A DNA stretch of 64,000 bases, taken from contig NZ_BDBM01000032.1 of the NCBI RefSeq assembly GCF_001612985.1, forward strand, positions 39,161-103,160, read 5' to 3'. A program made the translations under genes and the position numbers. Source of the DNA: Nocardia gamkensis NBRC 108242 (lineage in GTDB: Bacteria > Actinomycetota > Actinomycetes > Mycobacteriales > Mycobacteriaceae). The notes under the pieces were generated by a model, which was not told the DNA's origin, made no database searches, and saw nothing but the letters and a program-made list of their open reading frames with translations. Positions within the stretch are counted from its first letter, which is position 1; every line of letters begins with the position of its first letter. Of the stretch, positions 1-9,220 are shown piece by piece.

Positions 1-2
1 CG

Positions 3-347
3 GCCTATGCGATCCCGGACCTGCGACGCGCCGAGGAGGCCATGGAGATCTTACGTTTCTCCGAGTATGCCGGTGAGCGGGTCGGGACGCTCAGTGGCGG
101 CACACGGCAAAAGCTCAATTTGACGCTGGCGGTGATGCATGATCCGCAGGTCTTGCTGCTGGATGAGCCGTATCAGGGTTTCGACTGGGAGACGTATCTG
201 CGTTTCTGGGATCTGGTCGCGGAGTTCCGTGACACCGGACGGTCGGTTCTGGTTGTCTCGCATCTGGCTCACGACACCGACAAGCTGGATAAGGTGTGGC
301 GGTTGCGCGACGGCGTCTTACGAGGCGGACAGGAGCAGGCCGGATGA
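3..347 (+). CDS. ABC transporter ATP-binding protein, 5' end cut by window edge
   Basis: C-terminal part of an ABC ATPase whose beginning lies left of the window; the frame is open from base 3. The signature motif LSGGTRQKL, the Walker B stretch VLLLDEP and the switch-histidine segment VVSH are present in order; the Walker A is missing because it is off the edge. The stop codon overlaps the ATG of the following permease (ATGA), so the two are translationally coupled and form one ABC-2 type exporter. The substrate cannot be deduced. Confidence is high for the family. Confidence 0.9.
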   Translation, partial: AYAIPDLRRAEEAMEILRFSEYAGERVGTLSGGTRQKLNLTLAVMHDPQVLLLDEPYQGFDWETYLRFWDLVAEFRDTGRSVLVVSHLAHDTDKLDKVWRLRDGVLRGGQEQAG

Positions 348-1153
348 ATAATGGTGTGCGGCTGTTCGTGATTGCCACGCGCTATGCTCTCATCGAGCAT
401 GCTCGCAACCGGTTCGCCATGCTGTTGGTGGCCGTCTTCCTCCCCATATTGATCACCGTGGTCCGCGTGGCCGTCACGGACATCGAGGTGCCGTTCCGGC
501 TTCGAGACACCGGTCTGGTTCTGCGCGCCAACGGTAATGAACTCGCTCAGGTCAGCGGCGCCCTGATGGCGGTCTCGCTGATCATAGGATTCATGATGTT
601 CGCGGCCACTTTCAGCAGCGGCGCATTCGACCGGCGTCTGTCGATGGCCGGGTACCCCCGAGTCGCTCTGGGTTTGGCGAAGATCGCCTGCCTGGTGGTG
701 GCCTCGGTGGTGGTTTGCGTGTACGCCACCGCGGTTATTTGCTGCTACTGGTCGCCGCGGCAGCCTGTCCTGCTCGCTGCGGCGCTTTTCGGCTCGGCGA
801 TGACTTACGGGGCGTTGGGTGTGGCCCTCGGCGCGCTGCTGCGCCGTGAGGTGGAGGGGATGTTCGCCATCGCGATGATCAGCTGTTTCGATATGGCCGT
901 ACAGAACCCCATCGCCAGTGCTGGGGCCGACAGCGATTTCGTGCGATGGCTGCCCTCCTATGGGGCAATGCAGGCTTCGACCACGGCCGGTTTCTCCGAC
1001 GCCACCCCGATGACGGGTTTCGCCGTGCAACTGGCCTGGTTCATTGCGAGCGCCCTCGTCGGACTGATCGCTTTCCATCGGTGCACCCGCTCCTCTCTTC
1101 GACGGATGCGCATCCCCGGCCCGATGGGGTCCGGACAACCTGCGAAGCACTGA
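344..1153 (+). CDS. ABC-2 type transporter permease
   Basis: A 269-residue membrane protein starting at the ATG that overlaps the ATPase stop; a longer upstream start would sit inside the ATPase gene. Hydrophobic segments are spread through the chain (for example FAMLLVAVFLPILITVV near residue 25 and a run around 115-150), giving about six spans, as expected for an ABC-2 permease half. Family knowledge: such pairs export drugs, lipids or polyketides. It converges on the terpene synthase gene downstream, with 66 bases between the stops. Confidence 0.85.
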   Translation: MNNGVRLFVIATRYALIEHARNRFAMLLVAVFLPILITVVRVAVTDIEVPFRLRDTGLVLRANGNELAQVSGALMAVSLIIGFMMFAATFSSGAFDRRLSMAGYPRVALGLAKIACLVVASVVVCVYATAVICCYWSPRQPVLLAAALFGSAMTYGALGVALGALLRREVEGMFAIAMISCFDMAVQNPIASAGADSDFVRWLPSYGAMQASTTAGFSDATPMTGFAVQLAWFIASALVGLIAFHRCTRSSLRRMRIPGPMGSGQPAKH

Positions 1154-1158
1154 GGAGC

Positions 1159-1192
1159 GTCCCGCACGACCACACGGTGGAGGGCGCGGGAC
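1159..1192. terminator. Possible hairpin between convergent genes
   Basis: GTCCCGC and GCGGGAC form a 7-bp stem around a 20-base loop in the short gap between the converging permease and terpene synthase genes. There is no T-run, so it is only a weak candidate for a bidirectional terminator. Confidence 0.3.
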
Positions 1193-1219
1193 ATCACTCT
1201 GTTCGGCCTGCTGCGGGGC

Positions 1220-3229
1220 TTACGAGGCGGTAGGAGCCGGTTCGGCGGCAGGGAGGTAGACCTCACGGCGCAAGCGTTCGAGATCCGGCGCTGTGGTAGC
1301 GGAGGTGTGCGTGTACCGATCGCTCTCACGCCCCCAGAGCCCCACGCTCGTGATGTTCACATACATCTCCGCGTAATCCTTCCCCTGACTCGATAGGCCG
1401 GGAAGAACGCGCAGGAGCGCGGGGACATAGTGGATCACCGCCTCGAGCTGAGCGCGCTGATCCGCTACTTGGCGCCGCACCTGGTCCACGGCTTCGTCGC
1501 GAGTGCAGCCGGTTTCGTGATGAACCGCCCGCACCAAGTTGTAGGGAACTCGGTCTGCCTCGTCCTGATCTAGTCCCACCAGGTCGTTCTCCACGAAGGT
1601 GACCCAGAAGGCCAGTTCCTCGAGACGGCGGATCACGGGGTGTTCGCGCAGCGTCGGCGGTAGTTCCCGGTCGTGGTACACCTCCATGCAGGCGATGGCG
1701 GTTTCGATCCCACTGGTCGACATCCGCATCGGCAGGTAGTCGGCCGTGGAAGGGATGTAGCCACTGATGCGATGGTGCGCTTCGCGTTCGGCGGCTTCGA
1801 ACCACTCCTCGATGCCGTCGAGGAACCGCTTCTGCCAGCGGATGGTCCGGCCCTCGCGCAAGCGCGGCCATATGCTCGCCCACGCCGTCGGAATCGCGCC
1901 GGGCCGCCACGGTTTCGCCGGGTCCTGGCGCAGCGTTGCCACCATGCCACGTCGCAACGCGGTCACGGCTTCGGGGTCCCTCAGCTGCGGATCCTCGAAA
2001 AGGTCATCCCAGGCGAGGACCAGCACAGCCATCGCGTAGGCGGTCTGTTCACGGACCGCATTCGCTGCTGGGGCCAACGTGTGCGTGGGGATCTGGATCG
2101 CCCCTGTCCACCGGTGGTAGTCCGCCTCGGCGGAGGAGACGGCAAGGCCGGTGTCCACCAGCCAGTTCCGCAACCATCGCGCGAGTTGCGGCGAAAGCCC
2201 ATTGCCATGAGTTCGAGGTGGCCGCGTCGACCGCCGGGGGACCGAGGGACCAGAAGCTCGCCGGTCGAGGATGGACCGGGCGTAGGCGGTGATCGCGCGG
2301 CGAGCGCGCGGGTCAACGGGCAGAGTGGCGAGCTGACCGGCAGCCCGGTCCATGAACTCGTCGGCCACCGCCTGTGCTTCGTCCACGGCGCCGCAGGCGA
2401 TGACGAGCTCGCGGGCACGCGCAGCTTGCTCGAGCGTCATTCTGCTCTGCAACAGGCGAGCAAGGCTTCGATCGCGGGCGGCCGCGCGGATCACGGGCAG
2501 TGTGTAAATGCCCGCGGACAGGTCCGCGTTGACAGGCTTGCCCATTTCTTCGGCGGTGGAGGTCAGATCGAGGATGTCGTCATACAGCTGGTAAGCCAGC
2601 CCGAAGTACCGGCCGAACTGGGCGGCCGCCTCTTGCTGATCGTCGGGCCGGCCGGCCTGCATCGCGCCCACCAGGCATGCCAGCGAGAGCACCGCCGCCG
2701 TCTTGCCGTCGATCGCGTCCAGGTAGGACTGCTCGCTGCGGGAGGCCACGTGGAGGTCGGCGGCCTCGATCACCATGCCCGCGCACATCTGCTCACCGGC
2801 GATTGCCCCCGAGAGGACCTCGCGCCGACCGAGTTCGGCCAGCATGCGCACACTTGTGAGCATCACGGAGTCCCCACCCAGCACAGCCATATGCGAACCC
2901 CACACCACATTGGCACTGGGACGGCCTCGACGCTCGTATGCGTGATCGATGACGTCGTCGTGGTAGAGCGAGCCCAGATGCAGCAACTCGACGGCAGCGG
3001 CGGCGCGCACCACCCGGTCGTCGGCCGGGGCAGCGGGATCGGTGAGCAGGTAGTACGACAATAGGGTCAATGTGGGGCGGACCAGGCGGCGAGAGGTGTC
3101 CGGCCCTTCGTCTGTGAGTGCGGCCAGTTCAGGCCTACCCTCCAGCCGAACGGGTCCGAGAACCTCACGGACACGGTCCAGGTCCGCGTCCAGATGGGGG
3201 AAGACAGCCGAATCTATTTCACGTGGCAC
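1220..3229 (-). CDS. Fused polyprenyl diphosphate synthase - class I terpene cyclase
   Basis: About 669 residues with two isoprenoid catalytic modules. The N-terminal half is a trans-prenyltransferase with both Asp-rich motifs: DDVID near residue 91 and DDILD near 217, the latter followed by GKPVNADL. A Pro/Arg-rich linker (about 325-345) leads to a class I terpene synthase domain with WDDLFED near 407, an Arg near 502 placed 46 residues before the NSE-type site (the known pyrophosphate-sensor spacing), NDLVGLDQDE near 548, and a C-terminal RY pair. At the canonical NSE positions the residues are Asn, Gly and Asp, which is unusual. The GTG start was chosen because AGGAG lies 7 bases upstream; an ATG at 3253 has no good ribosome site. 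Inferred role: makes a prenyl diphosphate from IPP/DMAPP and cyclises it. The product is unknown. Confidence 0.88.
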   Translation of the reverse strand: MPREIDSAVFPHLDADLDRVREVLGPVRLEGRPELAALTDEGPDTSRRLVRPTLTLLSYYLLTDPAAPADDRVVRAAAAVELLHLGSLYHDDVIDHAYERRGRPSANVVWGSHMAVLGGDSVMLTSVRMLAELGRREVLSGAIAGEQMCAGMVIEAADLHVASRSEQSYLDAIDGKTAAVLSLACLVGAMQAGRPDDQQEAAAQFGRYFGLAYQLYDDILDLTSTAEEMGKPVNADLSAGIYTLPVIRAAARDRSLARLLQSRMTLEQAARARELVIACGAVDEAQAVADEFMDRAAGQLATLPVDPRARRAITAYARSILDRRASGPSVPRRSTRPPRTHGNGLSPQLARWLRNWLVDTGLAVSSAEADYHRWTGAIQIPTHTLAPAANAVREQTAYAMAVLVLAWDDLFEDPQLRDPEAVTALRRGMVATLRQDPAKPWRPGAIPTAWASIWPRLREGRTIRWQKRFLDGIEEWFEAAEREAHHRISGYIPSTADYLPMRMSTSGIETAIACMEVYHDRELPPTLREHPVIRRLEELAFWVTFVENDLVGLDQDEADRVPYNLVRAVHHETGCTRDEAVDQVRRQVADQRAQLEAVIHYVPALLRVLPGLSSQGKDYAEMYVNITSVGLWGRESDRYTHTSATTAPDLERLRREVYLPAAEPAPTAS

Positions 3230-3621
3230 GCGGGCACTCCTGACTGGTTGCATCGGTCATCCAGAACACCGCCGATCAATGGCAATTCGACACCAGGCGA
3301 CGCGGAAGATGTTGGGATCGACCAAAATTGATGCCAGCTCCGCAGTTGCGGTGCGGCTCGGCGGACATCGGCAGTGTGCGCCGCGCATCGAACGTGGCGG
3401 CCCACGTGTGTCGGGCCTTCGCGTCGGAGAGGCTTGCGCGGCTACACGAATGTCGGTGTCCTGACGCACCACCGACTGCCTGAGTGCGCACGATCGCCTC
3501 GATGCCGCCAGCGCCGCGGCGGACCGCGCCGCTTGATGGCGGGAGCTCACCGCACATGCCCGAATCCACTTGATCGAAGACTCCGTCGACGGCGAATCGT
3601 TTTGCCGCGTTCCGGCTCTGA
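3230..3621. other. Intergenic, no gene seen
   Basis: This 392-base gap between the P450 and the terpene synthase gene on the same strand holds only short overlapping frames without recognisable protein features. It presumably carries the terpene synthase promoter. No repeat or hairpin stood out. Confidence 0.5.
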
Positions 3622-4950
3622 TCAGCGGGGATGCAGGGTGATCCGGGCGTTGTGGGCGGGGCTGAGGCCGGTGTGATAGCGACGTGGGGGTTCGACGGGA
3701 CCGGTGGCCGCACCGATGCGACGATGCTCGAGGATGGTGCGGAAGAGGATGCGCGCCTCCGTCAAGGCGAATTGGGCGCCCAGACAGCGATGCGCGCCGG
3801 CGCCGAAGGTCAGCCAGGTGCGGCCGTTCGGTGGCTCGTCGAGGAAACGTTCGGGGCGGAAGTCCATCGGGTCCGAATAATGCCGGGGTGATTCGTGAAT
3901 GAGGAGAATCGGGACTATGACGATGGCCCCCTTGGGGACCTGGACGCCGTTGACCACGGTGTCGCGCAGCGCGCGCCGCCCGGTGAACGGAGACACCGGG
4001 CGGATTCGCATCGTTTCGGCGACCACGGCGTCGAGGTACGTGTCGAGCCGGGCGCCGTCGCCTGCGTCGACCGCCGCGTCGAGCTCGGCCATGGCTGCCG
4101 GGTGGGCGGCCAGCATGGCGGCGATCCAGCCGAGCGTGATGGCGGTGGTCTCGTAGGCGCCCAGCAGGATGCCACGCATATTGCGGGCCAACGCGGCGTC
4201 GTCGTGCTGATCCAGTTCGGTGCCGACATACCGCGACAGCACATCTTTCCGGCCGTTCCCGTCACCGGGCGTGGACCGGCGCGCGGCGATCTCCTCGATG
4301 ATGAGGGCGTCGACCTCGGACTGGCGGCGGCTGAGCGGCGGGTAGGGCAACGTATAGCCACCGACCAGCGGAGTGAGCAGGGTGACGGCGAGAAAACCGC
4401 GACTTTCGATTTCCCCGAACCACCGGCTCACCGCCTGTTTCAGCCGGTCCTTGCGGGGCGGAGCCACGTCGCCGAAGACGACGCCGAGCAGCACGCCGAT
4501 GGCCAAGTCGTAGCCGACCTTCAGAAACTCGAACGGTTCACCAACAGGCCAGGTCGGCAGTTCGCGCTGGACCACCTCCACCATGAGATCCTCATAGGAC
4601 CGGAGTGCCTTGCTCTGGAACGGCGGCGCGAACAGTTGACGTTCGCGGCGATGGTCGTCACCGTCGAGGAAGATCAACGTCTGCTTGCCGAACATCATGT
4701 CGTGGCTGGAGAAGCGGCTCAGCACCTGTCCGACCGAGAAGTCGTCGTGGTTGGCGAACAGTCCTCGCACATCGTCCATGTCGTAAGTGACCAGCATGGT
4801 CGGAAATCCCGGCGGCGAGACGACGAACCGTTCGCCGAATTCCAGCAAGGGAGATCGGTGCGTACCGGGGCGCATCAGTCCACCGATTTGCGCGATGTGG
4901 CGGGTGCGTAGCCGAGGGAGTTCACGCAGAGATATCGGGGCATGCGACAT
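3622..4950 (-). CDS. Cytochrome P450
   Basis: A 442-residue soluble bacterial P450. Visible motifs are the I-helix GAYETT, the ExxR pair in ETMRIRP, and the haem loop FGAGAHRCLG with Cys389 as the thiolate ligand. The ATG was chosen because AAGGA lies 7 bases upstream; a start 12 codons earlier has no such site. It lies 392 bases upstream of the fused terpene synthase on the same strand, so oxidation of the terpene product is a reasonable inference, but the gap means that a shared operon is uncertain. No ferredoxin or reductase gene is nearby. Confidence 0.93.
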   Translation of the reverse strand: MSHAPISLRELPRLRTRHIAQIGGLMRPGTHRSPLLEFGERFVVSPPGFPTMLVTYDMDDVRGLFANHDDFSVGQVLSRFSSHDMMFGKQTLIFLDGDDHRRERQLFAPPFQSKALRSYEDLMVEVVQRELPTWPVGEPFEFLKVGYDLAIGVLLGVVFGDVAPPRKDRLKQAVSRWFGEIESRGFLAVTLLTPLVGGYTLPYPPLSRRQSEVDALIIEEIAARRSTPGDGNGRKDVLSRYVGTELDQHDDAALARNMRGILLGAYETTAITLGWIAAMLAAHPAAMAELDAAVDAGDGARLDTYLDAVVAETMRIRPVSPFTGRRALRDTVVNGVQVPKGAIVIVPILLIHESPRHYSDPMDFRPERFLDEPPNGRTWLTFGAGAHRCLGAQFALTEARILFRTILEHRRIGAATGPVEPPRRYHTGLSPAHNARITLHPR

Positions 4951-5043
4951 GTAGCCATCCTTAACCCGTTGCTCGGCGACTCGCAAACATGAAATCCCCG
5001 CAGTGGCAATAGATACCGCTGACTCCGCGCGGCGTCCCCTTCT

Positions 5044-5391
5044 TTACGCTGCGAAGCCCAGACCGAGCGCGACCGCGACCGGAATCAGGTAGAGCATCGG
5101 AAACGCCACGGTCTTGTATGAGCGGGCCCGCAGCACGGTGATCACCGCACCTGCGAAGTACAGGATCAGGCCGATGGCCGCTGCGACTCCGATCGCGGGA
5201 ACGAAGAGGCCGGCGATCAGCCCGAGCGCTCCAGCGGCCTTGGCCGATCCCAGTGGCGTCCACCACGATTGCGGCACGCCGTATTCCACCAGCGGGTCCA
5301 CGACGAACGCGGCCCGGCGCAGCAGCGAGACCGCCGAGAAGCCGACCCAGGCGGCAGCGACGATGGTGACGACGATGTATGCAGTGTTCAT
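5044..5391 (-). CDS. DoxX family membrane protein
   Basis: A 115-residue protein with four hydrophobic segments and the DoxX-like layout (SWWTPLGSAKAAGALGLIAG in the middle). The family is integral membrane protein of poorly defined role, sometimes tied to thiol or redox stress. The ATG at 5391 begins the first membrane span directly; longer reading through to the far 5' side has no support. A MerR regulator is transcribed divergently 294 bases away and is the likely controller. Confidence 0.8.
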   Translation of the reverse strand: MNTAYIVVTIVAAAWVGFSAVSLLRRAAFVVDPLVEYGVPQSWWTPLGSAKAAGALGLIAGLFVPAIGVAAAIGLILYFAGAVITVLRARSYKTVAFPMLYLIPVAVALGLGFAA

Positions 5392-5685
5392 GGGAATCTT
5401 CTCGGTTTCTCTTCGGTAAGTCCTGGTCCGGATGGGTTCGCCTCGATGACGACGCAGCGCGCCGGAGTGTGACATCCGGAAAAACCCAACCCGGTTCGGT
5501 GGTTGTCCGGTGGCCGCGGCTTCGGTCGCGAGTTCGGTTGTGGTGACGCGGCGGTAGCGCGCCGGGCAGTCGGTGGCGAAAACGGTGCAGATCGGCTCGC
5601 GCGACTCCGGCTCAGTAAGGGCCGATGGCGAAGAAAACCGCATTCGGTTGACTCTGACATCGTGTGAGGTTGCAGACTCACTGGC

Positions 5686-6525
5686 GTGACCGACCCCTCG
5701 AAGCTGATGTCCATCGGCCGCTTTTCCTCGTTGAGCAGGATCAGCGTGCGGATGCTGCGGCACTACGACTCGAGCGGTGTGCTGACTCCCGCCGTGGTCG
5801 ATGCCAGCGGATATCGCCGGTATTCGCCGGAGCAGCTGGGTGATGCCGCCCGGATTCGCCAGCTGCGTGACGTCGGGTTCGGCGTGTCCGCCATCGGAGC
5901 CCTGCTCGCCGTATACGGCACTCCCGCGTATACCGATGCGCTGCGATTGCAGCGCCGGACGCTCGTGGACGAGGCCGCCTCGGCCAGGCATCGGCTGGCC
6001 CTCATCGAGCGCATGCTCGACCGGAACGAATTGGAGAACATCTTGTCCGACATCGAGGTTCAATTGATCGACATCCCCGCGCAGACGCTGGTGACGCTGC
6101 GCGGGACGGTGGAGAACTACGCCGCCGAGGGGGAACTGTGGGAGCGATTCGTGCCCGAGCTCCAGCGGCAGGACATCGCGATCACCGGTGCGGGCGGCTG
6201 CATCGAACACGACGGGGAATTCCGGGAGGCCCATGTCGACGAATCGGTTTTCGTGGAGACCGCCGCAGGTGTCGAAGCCCAAAGCCCGCTCGTGGCGCTG
6301 CACGTCCCGGTTCGCCGCGCGGTGTGCGCGACCGTGACCGGCCCGTTCGCCGAGATGATCCCGCAAGCACACGATCGAATCGCGGCCTTCATCAATGACA
6401 ACGGTCTGCGGATCGCTCGTACGGACGACGACGTCTCGACCCACCACTTCAACGTCTACCGCAACGACCCCAGCCAGGTGCCCGAGTCGGAGGCGATGAT
6501 CTCGGTGACCGTCCCGGTCCTGTGA
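5686..6525 (+). CDS. MerR family regulator with GyrI-like effector domain
   Basis: A 279-residue regulator. Residues 8-75 form the MerR winged helix (SIGRFSSLSRISVRMLRHYD, then GYRRYSPEQL), followed by a dimerisation helix and a C-terminal effector-binding domain of the GyrI/BmrR type. The start given is GTG; an ATG seven codons later (MSIGRFSS) is an equally good possibility. MerR proteins bind between the -35 and -10 elements and activate on ligand binding. The divergent DoxX gene is the obvious target. A TTGACT at 5648 could be part of its own promoter. Confidence 0.85.
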   Translation: MTDPSKLMSIGRFSSLSRISVRMLRHYDSSGVLTPAVVDASGYRRYSPEQLGDAARIRQLRDVGFGVSAIGALLAVYGTPAYTDALRLQRRTLVDEAASARHRLALIERMLDRNELENILSDIEVQLIDIPAQTLVTLRGTVENYAAEGELWERFVPELQRQDIAITGAGGCIEHDGEFREAHVDESVFVETAAGVEAQSPLVALHVPVRRAVCATVTGPFAEMIPQAHDRIAAFINDNGLRIARTDDDVSTHHFNVYRNDPSQVPESEAMISVTVPVL

Positions 6526-6884
6526 GCACATCCTCGCCTCACCGCCGTTGGTCGACTGTCGCGGCACGGGTGGCTCGGCGGGAGTGATAGTGCCGGTGAC
6601 CGGCGGTGTCCGCGGACCGGTCGACGCGGTGGCGGAGAAAACGCCTCCCCGCTGTTCGGTCGGCGCACGGCCGATACATGTGGCTGCGGTGAGGCGGGGT
6701 TGCGGGTCGGGCGGCGGTGCCACCCACACGGCCGCCGGGGCAGGGGCCGCCGACCCATCGGCTGATCCGCCGGTCGCTCCGGAGTCGCTGGACGGCTGGA
6801 TACATATATCGAGCAAGCGGGAACAAACCGGTTGGCTGGATACATATATTCTCCGTACGGGTGGCGACGACGAGTGGAGTGTCA
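6526..6884. other. Intergenic region upstream of the MocR gene
   Basis: The first 265 bases hold no convincing gene on either strand, so the MocR regulator lacks the usual divergent partner gene. The last 90 bases contain the AT-rich direct repeat described as a separate entry. Confidence 0.5.
6794..6849 (+). promoter_or_regulatory. 16-bp direct repeat, probable MocR operator
   Basis: GGCTGGATACATATAT occurs twice, at 6794-6809 and 6834-6849, with starts exactly 40 bases apart (about four helical turns), ending 35 bases before the MocR start. MocR/GabR regulators are known to bind paired direct repeats, so this is a likely autoregulatory site. The AT-rich end may overlap the -10 element. Confidence 0.65.
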
Positions 6885-8228
6885 GTGACGGAGCCGGATT
6901 CTGCACTGCTGGTGCGGGCGCTGCAGGCCGATGCTTCGCACACCCCCGAGTCGGTGCGCGCGGTGACCGCCCGGTTGATCCGGGATGGTGCGCTCACCGC
7001 GGGTGCGCGCTTGCCGACTATTCGCGAGGTAGCCCGGCGCTGCGGGCTGAGTACGCGCACGGTTGTCGCCGCCTGGAGCGCGCTGCGCGAGGAAGGCCTG
7101 ATCACCACCAATCGACGCGGTGGCACGGTGGTAGTCGCGCTAGAGGAGGCCCCGGCGGGCCGTGCCCTCGCGGCCCGCGACCTGCTGACCGGAAGTCCGG
7201 ACTACGCATTGCAACCCGATCTGGCACCCGCCATGCTGGCCGGATTGCACACCGATCAGCTCAACCGACCCGGGCGTGACTACATCACCGATCGCCTGCG
7301 CGAAGCCGTCGTCGACGGCTGGCCGTTCGCGGCCGAGGCCTTCGCCGCGGCGGGCGGCGGTTCGGAGGGTCTGTTCCTCGCGGTGGACGCCGCCGCGCCC
7401 GCGGGTTCCCTTGTCGCCGTGGAGGAGCCGGTGATGCCGGGCTTCCTCGACACCCTGACGGAGGTAGGGTACGAGGTGCTCGGTATCGAATCCGACGAAC
7501 AGGGGGCGCTGCCCGGCGCGCTGGCGGCAGTGCTGCGGCGGCAGCCGTCGGTGGTGGTGCTCCAGCCGGAGGGCGGGTACGCGATGGGTGGCGCGCTGTC
7601 GGAGGACCGCGCCACGGAGTTGGCCACCGTGCTCGCCGCGGCGGAGCAGGTGCCCTGGATTGTCGAGGACGACGCGGTGGGGCCGCTGGCCCTGGCGCAG
7701 GCGCCCTCGCTCGGCCGCTGGTTCCCGCGCCGCAGCGTGCGGGTGCGCAGCTATTGCAAGGCCTACGGCATGGACATTCGGACCTGTGTCATCGGCGGCA
7801 GCGCCGAATTGGTCGACCGGGCCATTCGTGCACGGGTCCACGGTATCGCCGCCAACAGCCGGATTCTGCAGAATGCTCTGGCGCACCTCATCACCGACCC
7901 GGCGACCGCCGCACTGATCGATACCGCCCGCGATCGCTACACCGCCCGTCGGGAAGGGCTGCTCGCGGCATTGCGCGAGCGCGGCGTCACCGCGTGTTCC
8001 GGTGTGAACAGCCTGGTGGTGTGGGTGGAGGTCGCCGATGAACAGGCGGCGCTGCTCGAGCTGGCCCGGCACGGGATCGTCGTCGGATCGGGGGCGAAAT
8101 CGTATGTGGCACCGCCGCGTCCGGGCGTGGTGCGCGTCGCGGTGCCGCAGCTACCCAATGCGGCCGCCGGGCTCGCCGAGCTGCTCGCCGAGGCCGCCGG
8201 TGCCACGCATCGGGAGTTCCTGGACTAG
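6885..8228 (+). CDS. MocR/GabR-type regulator (GntR HTH fused to aminotransferase-like domain)
   Basis: A 447-residue chimera. Residues about 20-80 are a GntR winged helix (LPTIREVARRCGLSTRTV, then EEGLITTNRRGG); the rest is a fold-type I aminotransferase-like domain with the PLP lysine at about 292 (SYCKAYGMDIR). Such proteins sense amino-acid or B6-related ligands through PLP. The GTG start follows GGAG by 5 bases; other in-frame starts upstream would cover the repeat operator. No divergent target gene is present, so control of itself or of a distant gene is likely. Confidence 0.88.
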   Translation: MTEPDSALLVRALQADASHTPESVRAVTARLIRDGALTAGARLPTIREVARRCGLSTRTVVAAWSALREEGLITTNRRGGTVVVALEEAPAGRALAARDLLTGSPDYALQPDLAPAMLAGLHTDQLNRPGRDYITDRLREAVVDGWPFAAEAFAAAGGGSEGLFLAVDAAAPAGSLVAVEEPVMPGFLDTLTEVGYEVLGIESDEQGALPGALAAVLRRQPSVVVLQPEGGYAMGGALSEDRATELATVLAAAEQVPWIVEDDAVGPLALAQAPSLGRWFPRRSVRVRSYCKAYGMDIRTCVIGGSAELVDRAIRARVHGIAANSRILQNALAHLITDPATAALIDTARDRYTARREGLLAALRERGVTACSGVNSLVVWVEVADEQAALLELARHGIVVGSGAKSYVAPPRPGVVRVAVPQLPNAAAGLAELLAEAAGATHREFLD

Positions 8229-9220
8229 CGGACGGGCCGCGGATGCAGCCGCGGGGCTATCTCGGTGCTGACGCGGTGCAGGCATTCCGCGTACCGGGGA
8301 TGGCCGACCGCGAGAGGAATGTGGAACAGCACTTCGGTGGCGGCGTCGAGGCCCCGGTCCTCGCGCAGCTGTTCGACGATCTGCTCGGCGGTTCCGATCC
8401 GGATGCGGTTGTCCGTGAGGAACCGTCGCCGGTCGGCGGCGCTCGGCAGCTCCGGGTAGTAGGCCGGGCTCAGTCGGATGTCGGTGTCGAGCAGGTCGAG
8501 CGCGTCACGTTCGCTGTCACCGGGCAGCACCGTGACGGTCGACCCGACGCGCGGTGTGCCGCGGCATGAGGACAGATAGGCATCGACGAGTTCGGCGACA
8601 TCGCCGCCTGCGCGCGCCAGGGAGTTGCCGTGTGGAAGGAGTCCGTCGCCCGCCGCGCCCGCGCGCCGCGCGGTGTCGATGTTGCCAGTGGACTGCCAGA
8701 TCCGGGAACGCAGGGTGCCCGGTGGCGGATACAGGGCGATGTCGTCGGTGACGCGGCCGTAGGCCAGTAGACGCCGCAGCGCGGCCATCCGGTCGGCGTA
8801 CAGCGCCTCCCGGTCGGTGTCGGGAACACCGAATCCGATGTAGCTGGAGGCGGAGTGGCCGAAACCGAGGCCCTTGCCGACACCGAGTTCGAGCCGTCCG
8901 CCACTGAGCGCGTCGGTGACCACCGCGTCCTCCGCCAGACGCACCGGATGTTCGAACGGCAGTGCCACCACGCCGGTGCCGAGCCGGATCGTGGTGGTGT
9001 GCTGGGCGGCCGCGGCGACGAACGGGAACACGGCGGGCAGTGCGGCGTGATGGGCCTCGAAATGCCGGGTCGCGAACCAGAGGGCGCCGAAGCCGAGTCG
9101 TTCGGCACGCGTGCCGATGTCGATGGTCTGCCGGTAGACCTCGGCGGCCGGCGGACCGCTGCGCAACTGCACGAACAACGACGGCGCGCTGAGGGCCGCT
9201 GAGGACGACGAAGTGATCAC
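8225..9220 (-). CDS. LLM-class flavin-dependent oxidoreductase (MsnO8-like)
   Basis: A 331-residue luciferase-like TIM-barrel protein. Typical family stretches are AERLGFGALWFATRHF near residue 45, the T-T-I-R-L-G-T-G-V strand, and LSGGRLELGVGKG. It uses FMNH2 and oxygen supplied by a separate reductase, which is not in the window. The GTG start overlaps the TGA of the upstream monooxygenase (GTGA), so the two are coupled. It converges with the MocR gene, overlapping its stop by 4 bases. With the sulfurtransferase upstream it likely oxidises an organosulfur compound (inference). Confidence 0.87.
   Translation of the reverse strand: MITSSSSAALSAPSLFVQLRSGPPAAEVYRQTIDIGTRAERLGFGALWFATRHFEAHHAALPAVFPFVAAAAQHTTTIRLGTGVVALPFEHPVRLAEDAVVTDALSGGRLELGVGKGLGFGHSASSYIGFGVPDTDREALYADRMAALRRLLAYGRVTDDIALYPPPGTLRSRIWQSTGNIDTARRAGAAGDGLLPHGNSLARAGGDVAELVDAYLSSCRGTPRVGSTVTVLPGDSERDALDLLDTDIRLSPAYYPELPSAADRRRFLTDNRIRIGTAEQIVEQLREDRGLDAATEVLFHIPLAVGHPRYAECLHRVSTEIAPRLHPRPVR

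Noticed and set aside
5648..5690. Possible MerR-type promoter with dyad TCTG/CAGA
   Set aside because: Only four bases pair in the arms and no -10 element at 19-20 bp spacing was clear.
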